Program-made: the position numbers and the translations under genes
Source: Gammaproteobacteria bacterium
GTDB lineage: Bacteria; Pseudomonadota; Gammaproteobacteria; UBA4575
DNA length: 31,211 nt
Reading direction: 5' to 3'
Assembly: GCA_028281205.1 (NCBI GenBank)
Contig: JANQKJ010000109.1
Location: 1 to 31,211 of the forward strand
The notes under the pieces: generated by a model
The model's database searches: none
Seen by the model: only the letters and a program-made list of their open reading frames with translations
What the model was told of the DNA's origin: nothing
Part shown: positions 22,819 through 29,345 of the stretch, one piece after another
Layout of the letters: each line of letters begins with the position of its first letter
Position numbering within the stretch: the stretch's first letter is position 1

Positions 22819-24243
22819 TCAATCTTGCTGGCCACCAAGTGTCTTGTTGCTATATTCATACATACGCAGTTCCTGGATTTTACGCGTTAGAGTATTCCGC
22901 CCCCAACCTAAAAGCTTGGCTGCACGCTGACGTCTTCCACCTGTTTTTTTCATAGCAGATTCAATTAATACTTTTTCAAACTGCGGCATGGCGTCTTGCA
23001 GGATGTCGGCTTCACCATTATCCAGTTTTTGATCTGCCCAACCGGCCAACATAGATTGCCAGCTACCATTCACCTCACTTGGTGCTGAGCTTTCTTTTAA
23101 TTCACGCGGCAGGTCTTCCAGGTGAATTGTTTTGCCGGATGCCATGACTGTCAGCCAACGGCAAAGGTTTTCTAATTGTCTGACATTACCTGACCACTCC
23201 AGATTACTTAGATAAGTGACAACTTCACTCTCAAGTTGTTTGGCCTCTACTTCCAGTTCCTTGGCTGCTGCAGTAAGGAAATGTTTAAGCAATAAAGGAA
23301 TATCCTGACGTCTCTCGCGCAACGCAGGCACTTTAATGCGGATTACATTTAACCTATGCATTAAATCTTCACGAAACTCACCTTTCTCAACTAGCTCTTG
23401 TAAGTTTTGGTGGGTTGCAGCGATGATGCGTACATCCGCCTTAACAGGTTCATGCCCTCCTACGCGATAGAATTCCCCATCGGCTAACACACGCAATAAG
23501 CGGGTTTGCAAATCAGCCGGCATATCACCAATTTCATCCAGAAACAAGGTGCCCATATTAGCTTGTTCAAAACGCCCGCGACGCTGGCCTTGTGCACCTG
23601 TAAACGCACCTTTCTCGTGGCCAAACAATTCTGATTCAAGCAGGTCTTTAGGTATGGCCGCCATGTTCAAGGCAATAAAAGGTTTGGAGCTACGTAAAGA
23701 ATGTTTATGCAATGCATGTGCGACTAATTCTTTTCCGGTTCCTGTTTCACCGTTAATGAGTACAGTAATGCTGGAGCGTGACAGTCTGCCTATAGCCCGG
23801 AATACATCCTGCATTGCCTGCGATTCACCAATAATCTCCGGTACTTCATCTACAACTGCATCTGGCAGGGCAACATCATCACTTGACTGACAAGCACGCT
23901 TGGTTAACTCAACTGCTTCTTCAACATCAAAAGGTTTAGGCAGGTATTCAAATGCTCCACCTTGATAGGCATTCACTGCATTGTCTAAATCTGAATGCGC
24001 CGTCATAACAATCACTGGTAATTCAGGGTGCTGAGTTTGCACCTTCTCCAGAAATTGAAAGCCATCCATTCCCGGCATGCGCACATCTGTAATTATCACT
24101 TGCGGTGTTGAAGTCGCTAATGCCTGGATTGCGTTATTTGCGGAATCAAATAGCGTTACTCCCAGGTCTGCTTTTTTTAGTGCGCGTTCCAATACCCACC
24201 TTATTGAACGATCATCATCGATTACCCATACATCATTTTTCAT
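22819..24243 (-). CDS. ntrC: Nitrogen regulation response regulator NtrC
   Basis: A sigma-54 activator of 474 residues. The receiver domain has the phospho-acceptor Asp53 (IITDVRMPGMDG) and acidic DDD at 9-11. The AAA+ domain carries Walker A GETGTGKE (165-172), the sigma-54 contact loop GAFTGA (212-217) and Walker B LFLDEIGDM. The C-terminal Fis-type helix-turn-helix (RQRAAKLLGWGRNTLTRKIQ) binds enhancers such as those found upstream of glnA and ntrB here. A tail of about 17 residues follows the usual end of the family. Under nitrogen limitation NtrB phosphorylates it. The stop is 10 bases from the cassette array, but the coding sequence seems intact. Confidence 0.97.
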   Translation of the reverse strand: MKNDVWVIDDDRSIRWVLERALKKADLGVTLFDSANNAIQALATSTPQVIITDVRMPGMDGFQFLEKVQTQHPELPVIVMTAHSDLDNAVNAYQGGAFEYLPKPFDVEEAVELTKRACQSSDDVALPDAVVDEVPEIIGESQAMQDVFRAIGRLSRSSITVLINGETGTGKELVAHALHKHSLRSSKPFIALNMAAIPKDLLESELFGHEKGAFTGAQGQRRGRFEQANMGTLFLDEIGDMPADLQTRLLRVLADGEFYRVGGHEPVKADVRIIAATHQNLQELVEKGEFREDLMHRLNVIRIKVPALRERRQDIPLLLKHFLTAAAKELEVEAKQLESEVVTYLSNLEWSGNVRQLENLCRWLTVMASGKTIHLEDLPRELKESSAPSEVNGSWQSMLAGWADQKLDNGEADILQDAMPQFEKVLIESAMKKTGGRRQRAAKLLGWGRNTLTRKIQELRMYEYSNKTLGGQQD

Positions 24244-24264
24244 AACTAATAATCTCTAAAATAC

Positions 24265-25323
24265 CTATGCTGCATTTTCAATCGGCAGCATTACTTTAAA
24301 TTCTGTTTTGCCTTTTGTTGAATCAAACTCAATAAGGCCGTTGTGCTGATTAATTAACATTTGAGAAATAGCCAGGCCCAAGCCAGTGCCATCTGTTTGT
24401 CCCGACACCATGGGGAAAAATATTTTCGCGGCAATGTCGTCAGGAATACCCGGCCCGTTATCAATCACACTGACACAAGCTACTAACTTATGCGCAATAC
24501 CATTAATGGTGTAGCGCCTTAAAACTCTGGTTTTAAAAATTATTTCGCCCTCTTCATTTACTGCACGTATCGCGTTACGTGTAATATTCAGAATTGCCTG
24601 AACCAGTAAATCCCTATCGAAATTAATCATGGGAATACTTGGGTCGTAATCAATTCTAAAGCGAATGTTTTTATGGTTATCAGCTGACACTAAGCTATAC
24701 ACATGATGTAACACTTCATGAATGTTATGCGGCATTTTGTTTGGCACCATGTTAGGGCCTAACATGCGATCAACTAATTTATGTAAGCGGTCAGCTTCTT
24801 TGATGATAATGCCGGTGTATTCCGTCAGTTCATCATTATCCAGCTCTGATTCAAGTAACTGTGCAGCACCACGTAACCCACCTAATGGATTTTTAATTTC
24901 ATGTGCCATACCGCGCAACATACTGCGTGTTGCCTGATGTTCTTTTAAAAGATGATTTTCTTTTAATATTTTTAACTGCCGGTCAAGTGGCACAATTTCA
25001 ACTAGTACTTTCTCATCAGCATCAAATTGCACTGGGTTAATCGTGCAATTAGCAGTCACTTCTTTGTTATCGGCCACGCGCAACAAACACTCGTGTTCCG
25101 TCCATGATTGACCTCTACGAATAGAATCATGCAAGCGTATATAAAAGTCGTCTCCTTCGTTGACTAGCATCGAAGAGAATGTGACGCCTTTAGCTCGTTT
25201 ACTGCTGACGCTAAATATTGCCTCGGCTGCAGGATTCATGAATTCCAACTCGCATTGTTTATTGAGTAATAAAACTGCTGTTGACTGATAGTCAACTATT
25301 GATGAATAAAAGCTATCCTTCAT
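24265..25323 (-). CDS. ntrB: Nitrogen regulation sensor kinase NtrB
   Basis: Cytosolic histidine kinase/phosphatase for NtrC, controlled by PII; 352 residues from the ATG at 25323. A TTG two codons earlier is less likely. The N-terminal PAS domain (SSIVDYQSTAVLLLNKQCEL onward, about 8-110) is followed by the H-box RGMAHEIKNPLGGLRGA with His141. The ATP-binding domain has NITRNAIRAV (N-box), DNGPGIP (G1) and GTGLGLAISQ (G2). No membrane helices are present. It lies 21 bases upstream of ntrC as an operon. Its upstream region holds a near-perfect NtrC binding site over a possible promoter, suggesting feedback control. Confidence 0.96.
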   Translation of the reverse strand: MKDSFYSSIVDYQSTAVLLLNKQCELEFMNPAAEAIFSVSSKRAKGVTFSSMLVNEGDDFYIRLHDSIRRGQSWTEHECLLRVADNKEVTANCTINPVQFDADEKVLVEIVPLDRQLKILKENHLLKEHQATRSMLRGMAHEIKNPLGGLRGAAQLLESELDNDELTEYTGIIIKEADRLHKLVDRMLGPNMVPNKMPHNIHEVLHHVYSLVSADNHKNIRFRIDYDPSIPMINFDRDLLVQAILNITRNAIRAVNEEGEIIFKTRVLRRYTINGIAHKLVACVSVIDNGPGIPDDIAAKIFFPMVSGQTDGTGLGLAISQMLINQHNGLIEFDSTKGKTEFKVMLPIENAA

Positions 25324-25447
25324 GGGCAATTAATCTGCAAGTTCTGAACCAACTCGGTTAATTCAGGTGATTTCAGCTATTTTGGTTTAAAACAGCGCAA
25401 TTAGACGTATTAACACTGCCATAGCAGTGCAACTTCAAGTATTGCTC

Positions 25448-25475
25448 AGAATACTACTGCACACTTTTGGTGCAA
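25448..25475 (-). promoter_or_regulatory. ntrB: Candidate sigma-70 promoter of ntrBC
   Basis: On the minus strand TTGCAC and TATTCT stand 16 bases apart, about 125 bases upstream of the ntrB ATG. The match to consensus is modest. The NtrC-like site lies within this promoter, the arrangement by which E. coli glnLp is repressed by NtrC. A perfect hexamer repeat CACTGC-CATA-GCAGTG lies just downstream (25414-25429). Confidence 0.4.
25458..25474. promoter_or_regulatory. NtrC binding site upstream of ntrB
   Basis: TGCACACTTTTGGTGCA agrees with the NtrC consensus TGCACCNNNNTGGTGCA in both half-sites, TGCAC and GGTGCA. It lies between DUF4124 and ntrB and overlaps the -35 element of the candidate ntrB promoter. 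This suggests autoregulation of ntrBC; binding is inferred from the motif. Confidence 0.7.
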
Positions 25476-25494
25476 TAGTCATTTTAGGGTGCTT

Positions 25495-26028
25495 TTAGAT
25501 GTGAAATCTTTGGAGTGTGAAGCTAGTAATGCCCGTCTCTTTGATAACCTGGCCATTTCTATTAAGAATGCTGGCCTTAATAGTGTGAGTGCCGCGATCT
25601 ACATTATCCAGAACCACCGTGGTTTGCTCGCCTCGGGAGACCTCATTTCCGTCCATATAAATTACCAAGATATGGCCACGTTCGACGAAGATATACGGTT
25701 CAACCTGTACAGATATCTTCACTTTTCCCGAATTTTCTCTTACGGCAGTATCATGAACCGGCTCAATAATGGACAGAGACTGATAACGCTGTGTTGGTTG
25801 CTCTTTGGTGCTGGAGCTACTTGTGGAGATACTCGGGGTCTCCGGTGCAGGCACGCTAATTATCTGGGGAAGACTCTCTTTATCTACTTGAGTATCTTCT
25901 TTGCTATGCCCAGGAGGCGGCTGATCTGAATAGATCAGATTGCCATCTGCATGTTTCCATTTAAACAACTCTGCCTGCGCACCTAAATGCGGCAGCAGTG
26001 TTATAAAAAATATTAACAGTACCTTCAT
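25495..26028 (-). CDS. DUF4124 domain secreted protein
   Basis: A 177-residue protein with a signal peptide (MKVLLIFFITLLPHLGAQA, then ELFKWKHADGN). The DUF4124 domain follows directly: ELFKWKHADGNLIYSDQPPP, a short beta-rich module common in proteobacterial envelope proteins and of unknown function. A low-complexity Ser/Thr/Pro linker (about residues 60-85) leads to a C-terminal region (EPVHDTAVRENSGKVKISVQ onward) resembling an Ig-like fold. The ATG at 26028 is preferred to the preceding TTG and has GGAAA upstream. A DUF4124 gene between ntrB and glnA is, as I recall, frequent in gammaproteobacteria, but no role in nitrogen metabolism is established. Confidence 0.88.
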   Translation of the reverse strand: MKVLLIFFITLLPHLGAQAELFKWKHADGNLIYSDQPPPGHSKEDTQVDKESLPQIISVPAPETPSISTSSSSTKEQPTQRYQSLSIIEPVHDTAVRENSGKVKISVQVEPYIFVERGHILVIYMDGNEVSRGEQTTVVLDNVDRGTHTIKASILNRNGQVIKETGITSFTLQRFHI

Positions 26029-26084
26029 CAAACCAGTTTCCGTGTTGGTATGGTTATTAGATACCTAATTTACCTCATGGTTGC

Positions 26085-26115
26085 AAAAAAACACGCCCCG
26101 CTACGGGGCGTTTTT
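26085..26115 (-). terminator. Intrinsic terminator of glnA
   Basis: ACGCCCCG-CTA-CGGGGCGT (26093-26111) is a perfect 8-base-pair GC-rich hairpin. On the minus strand it is followed by GTTTTTTTG, a good U-run, 28 bases after the glnA stop. On the plus strand it is followed by TTTTT, so it could also stop transcription from the other side. It separates glnA from the DUF4124-ntrBC unit. Confidence 0.93.
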
Positions 26116-26139
26116 ACGACTAGATTAACGATTTTGATA

Positions 26140-27549
26140 CTAGCAACTATAGTACATATCAAATTCAACTGGATGAGTCGACATGCGCAAGGCAGTAACT
26201 TCTTCCATTTTAAGATCAATATAACCATCAATCGCATCATCGGAGAATACACCGCCTGCTTTTAGGAACTCTCGATCCTTGTCTAGTGCAGCAAGTGCTT
26301 CTTCCAGCGATGCGCATACTTTTGGAATCGCAGAATCTTCTTCAGGCGGTAGATCATAAAGATCCTTGTCATTCGCATCGCCTGGATCAATCTGATTCTG
26401 GATGCCGTCAAGACCAGCCATTAACATCGCCGCAAAAGTGAAGTATGGGTTAGCTGAAGCATCACCAAAACGTACCTCTATACGGCGTGCCTTAGGATTA
26501 GATTCATATGGAATACGAATCGAAGCAGAGCGGTTTCTTGCTGAGTAAGCCAGCATTACCGGAGCTTCGAAACCTGGCACTAAACGCTTGTAACTGTTGG
26601 TTGAGCCATTTGAAAAAGCATTTATTGCTCTAGCATGTTTTAAAATTCCGCCAATGTAATAAAGTGCTGTTTGAGAGAGATTACCGTATTTGTCACCTGC
26701 AAATAGATTCTCACCATCTTTAGCTAAAGACATATGCACATGCATACCATTACCATTGTCACCCACTAGTGGCTTAGGCATGAATGTCGCTGTTTTACCG
26801 TAATTATGGGCAACATTAAGCACAACGTACTTTAAGATTTGGTTGTGGTCGGCACGTGTTGTCAGAGTGTTAAAACGTGTACCAATCTCACATTGTCCGG
26901 CAGTACCCACTTCATGGTGATGTACCTCTGTCTGCACGCCCATTTCTTCAAGTACTTGGCACATTGCCGAACGCACGTCCTGTAATGAATCAACTGGAGG
27001 CACTGGGAAATAACCACCTTTAACACCAGGGCGGTGGCCAATATTGCCGTCCTCATGAACCTGGTTACATGCCCATGCTGCTTCTTCCGAATTAATTTCA
27101 AATGACGCACCTGACATTTCATTTTTCCAGCGCACATCATCAAATACAAAGAATTCCGGCTCTGGCCCAAAGAATGCAGTATCACCAACACCGCTGGACT
27201 CTAAGTAAGCTTCTGCACGTTTAGCCACAGAACGTGGGTCACGCTGGTATCCCTGCATTGTTGATGGCTCTAAAATATCACAGCGCAAAATTAACGTAGG
27301 GTCACTGAAAAATGGATCCATCACAGCGGTACTAACATCAGGCATCAGGATCATGTCGGACTCATTAATACCTTTCCATCCTGCAATTGAAGAACCATCA
27401 AACATTTTGCCTGATTCAAAAATACTTTCATCGATAGAATGTGCGGGAACTGACACATGCTGCTCTTTGCCTCTCGAATCAGTGAAGCGTAAATCGACGT
27501 AACGAACGTCGTTGTCTTTTATCATTTTTAAAACGTCACCTGCGGACAT
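26140..27549 (-). CDS. glnA: Glutamine synthetase type I
   Basis: ATP-dependent condensation of glutamate and ammonia; 469 residues, the length of the dodecameric GSI-beta enzymes. The N-terminal FDGSSIAGWKGINESDM, the metal-site FFGPEPEFF, the latch NGNGMHVHMSL and the loop PGFEAPVMLAYSARNRSASIR are all typical. Tyr398 in KDLYDLPPEE is the likely adenylylation site, so control by GlnE is expected. An AGGAG ribosome-binding site precedes the ATG at 27549 at seven bases. A sigma-54 promoter 87 bases upstream and NtrC-like sites beyond it show nitrogen control. A strong terminator follows. Confidence 0.98.
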   Translation of the reverse strand: MSAGDVLKMIKDNDVRYVDLRFTDSRGKEQHVSVPAHSIDESIFESGKMFDGSSIAGWKGINESDMILMPDVSTAVMDPFFSDPTLILRCDILEPSTMQGYQRDPRSVAKRAEAYLESSGVGDTAFFGPEPEFFVFDDVRWKNEMSGASFEINSEEAAWACNQVHEDGNIGHRPGVKGGYFPVPPVDSLQDVRSAMCQVLEEMGVQTEVHHHEVGTAGQCEIGTRFNTLTTRADHNQILKYVVLNVAHNYGKTATFMPKPLVGDNGNGMHVHMSLAKDGENLFAGDKYGNLSQTALYYIGGILKHARAINAFSNGSTNSYKRLVPGFEAPVMLAYSARNRSASIRIPYESNPKARRIEVRFGDASANPYFTFAAMLMAGLDGIQNQIDPGDANDKDLYDLPPEEDSAIPKVCASLEEALAALDKDREFLKAGGVFSDDAIDGYIDLKMEEVTALRMSTHPVEFDMYYSC

Positions 27550-27635
27550 CTAGAAACTCCTATTTTTAAATTGTAGTTAACCGGTAATGTGGCCGAGTTT
27601 ATTAGTATTTTTCGTAGTTTTAGTCATAACCACGT

Positions 27636-27651
27636 TGCATGATATGTGCCA
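27636..27651 (-). promoter_or_regulatory. glnA: Sigma-54 promoter of glnA
   Basis: On the minus strand TGGCAC-ATATC-ATGCA matches the sigma-54 consensus TGGCAC-N5-TTGCA at all but one base, with GG and GC ten bases apart as required. Transcription would start near 27625, giving a leader of about 75 bases. NtrC-like enhancers lie at the usual distance upstream. Confidence 0.88.
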
Positions 27652-27711
27652 GTCAATTAACGAGTAAAATCAACTAGTTAGCAGGCAAGCTCTAACTCCA
27701 TCACCCTAGAC

Positions 27712-27759
27712 TGATCTATTTTGGTGCGATCAAATGGCCAAATGCCCTTAAATGGTGCA
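27712..27759. promoter_or_regulatory. Two NtrC-like enhancer sites upstream of glnA
   Basis: TGCCCTTAAATGGTGCA (27743-27759) and the weaker TGATCTATTTTGGTGCG (27712-27728) share the TGGTGC half-site of NtrC. They are 31 bases apart, about three helical turns, placing them on one face of the DNA. They lie about 60-120 bases upstream of the glnA sigma-54 promoter, the normal enhancer distance. Confidence 0.62.
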
Positions 27760-28021
27760 AACAGTGTGGACAAGATATCCGTGGGTGTTGAATCCATCAA
27801 ATGCTCCCCGAGATGAACTTATAAAGTAAATTAGCAGATATGTCATCTTTGCCGTCATATTTTGTCAGCATACGCCAGAAATTGCTTAAATTTGAATTAG
27901 TTCCGCGCACTTTTACTAGTAGTATTTAACCCGTTTATCTTAGCAAGCATGCCACCGATTTTTAAATAATTTATATAAATCAGTAAGTTATATGTTGACA
28001 CTTAATCCATATATGTGAATT

Positions 28022-28037
28022 TGGCATAGCGTTTGCA
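28022..28037 (+). promoter_or_regulatory. Second sigma-54 promoter, facing glyQ
   Basis: TGGCAT-AGCGT-TTGCA differs from the sigma-54 consensus at one base, with GG and GC correctly ten bases apart. It points away from glnA. Transcription would begin near 28048, directly before the structured, GGA-rich segment. No strong activator site is seen close by; the NtrC-like sites lie about 260-310 bases upstream. Confidence 0.78.
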
Positions 28038-28047
28038 CCATGTACCC

Positions 28048-28320
28048 ACAAGTAAACAGACTTAATTTATTTTGGCTTCACAAGGATGGCTTAGTCTCTG
28101 GATGATTCTTAGCAGTGAACCAAAAAATAAAGTTTGCTATCAAGCCTCTGTTAACAAGGCCGTTACGGGTTTGATAACTACTTAACTTTAAGAATCAGTC
28201 TCAAGCTCAGGGAGGGCCTGGTTTACTAAGGATGGTAAACCAAGTGCAAGGACTTGAGATTTCAAGGAAGATTGCATTTTCAGGATGAAATCTGTCAAGA
28301 CATGGATGTCTTGTGACAGG
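28048..28320 (+). ncRNA. Structured GGA-rich RNA, candidate CsrB/RsmZ-type CsrA-sequestering sRNA
   Basis: About 270 bases without an ORF but with strong paired structure. Eight GGA motifs occur at 28084, 28100, 28211, 28230, 28250, 28266, 28283 and 28304. Several lie in loops: TGGTTTAC-TAAGGATG-GTAAACCA (8 base pairs), AGACA-TGGA-TGTCT extended by CTGTCA/TGACAG, and TTTC-AGGAT-GAAA within GATTTCA/TGAAATC. CTCAAG/CTTGAG encloses another group. The 5' part folds as a branched domain closed by TGATTCTTA (28103-28111) and TAAGAATCA (28189-28197). Loop-displayed GGA, especially TTCAGGATGAA, is the signature of RNAs that sequester CsrA/RsmA. The 5' end is set by the sigma-54 promoter. No clear intrinsic terminator is visible, so the 3' end is a guess and read-through into glyQ is possible. 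Confidence 0.62.
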
Positions 28321-28429
28321 CTTGCAATCACTTCTCTCCATACTTAGCCACAGTTTGACAAAATAATACTCGTATTCATTGATGTTCGAGGTACAATCCC
28401 GCCTCTCACTCGATCAACACGCGAGACCT

Positions 28430-29320
28430 GTGACAAAGTCAGTTAACTTCCAATCTCTTATTTTGACCATACAGAATTATTGGGCAGATCAGGGATGCGC
28501 CTTATTGCAACCGTTCGATAAAGAAATGGGTGCCGGTACATTTCACCCTGGGACTTTCCTGCGCGCCATTGGACCCGAACCATGGTCGGCTGCTTATGCA
28601 CAACCTTGTCGACGCCCAACAGACGGACGTTATGGCGACAACCCAAATCGTTTACAGCATTACTACCAATTTCAGGTGGTACTCAAACCTTCACCGGATA
28701 ATATTCAAGAGCTATACCTGCAATCACTTCAACAACTAGGCATAGACCCTTTAGAGCACGACATCCGTTTTGTGGAAGATAATTGGGAATCCCCAACACT
28801 TGGAGCATGGGGACTAGGCTGGGAAGTATGGCTAAACGGTATGGAAGTGTCACAGTTTACTTACTTCCAACAAGTCGGTGGTATTAACTGCAAACCTGTG
28901 ACGGGTGAAATTACTTATGGCCTAGAGCGGCTGGCAATGTATCTCCAAGGTAAAGACGACATCTACCAACTGGATTGGAATGCCAATGTTAGTTATGGCG
29001 ATATGTTCCATCAAAACGAAGTTGAACAATCTAAATATAATTTTGAACTTGCTGACACCACGCAACTTTTTACTGAATTCAATGCTAGCGAAAAAGAATG
29101 TAGCCGCTTAATTGAAAATAATTTGCCATTGCCTGCCTATGAACAGGTACTAAAGGCTTCGCATGTATTTAATTTACTGGATGCAAGACAAGTTATTTCT
29201 GTCACTGAACGTCAGCAATATATTTTACGCATAAGAACACTGGCAAGATTAGTCGCTACTAATTACTTGGAATCAAGGGAAAGCCTGGGTTTCCCCCTGC
29301 TATCTTCTGCTGACCAATGA
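28430..29320 (+). CDS. glyQ: Glycyl-tRNA synthetase alpha subunit
   Basis: Catalytic subunit of the alpha2-beta2 bacterial glycyl-tRNA synthetase (class II). Conserved blocks include QGCALLQPFDKEMGAGTFHP, PCRRPTDGRYGDNPNRLQHY, EDNWESPTLGAWGLGWEVWL and GEITYGLERLAMYLQG. The GTG at 28430 gives MTKSVNFQSLILTIQNYW and 296 residues, close to the 303 of E. coli. The ATG at 28379, also in frame, would add 17 residues with no family match and has no ribosome-binding site; it cannot be excluded. glyS follows after 25 bases. Confidence 0.95.
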   Translation: MTKSVNFQSLILTIQNYWADQGCALLQPFDKEMGAGTFHPGTFLRAIGPEPWSAAYAQPCRRPTDGRYGDNPNRLQHYYQFQVVLKPSPDNIQELYLQSLQQLGIDPLEHDIRFVEDNWESPTLGAWGLGWEVWLNGMEVSQFTYFQQVGGINCKPVTGEITYGLERLAMYLQGKDDIYQLDWNANVSYGDMFHQNEVEQSKYNFELADTTQLFTEFNASEKECSRLIENNLPLPAYEQVLKASHVFNLLDARQVISVTERQQYILRIRTLARLVATNYLESRESLGFPLLSSADQ

Positions 29321-29345
29321 CTAGTTCAAGATTTAATAAGCAATT

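Noticed and set aside
25489..25929. 146-codon ORF on the plus strand
   Set aside because: It is antisense to the DUF4124 gene, whose signal peptide and domain are clear; the plus-strand product has no recognisable pattern.
26862..27191. 109-codon ORF inside glnA
   Set aside because: It lies in another frame of the unmistakable glutamine synthetase gene.
27900..28020. GacA/LetA box upstream of the GGA-rich RNA
   Set aside because: GTAAG and CTTA occur near 27982-28003 but with 13 bases between them rather than the required six; not a convincing match.
28355..28397. Sigma-70 promoter of glyQ from TTGACA and TACAAT
   Set aside because: The two elements are 31 bases apart, far too wide, and no other good -10 lies at 16-18 bases.
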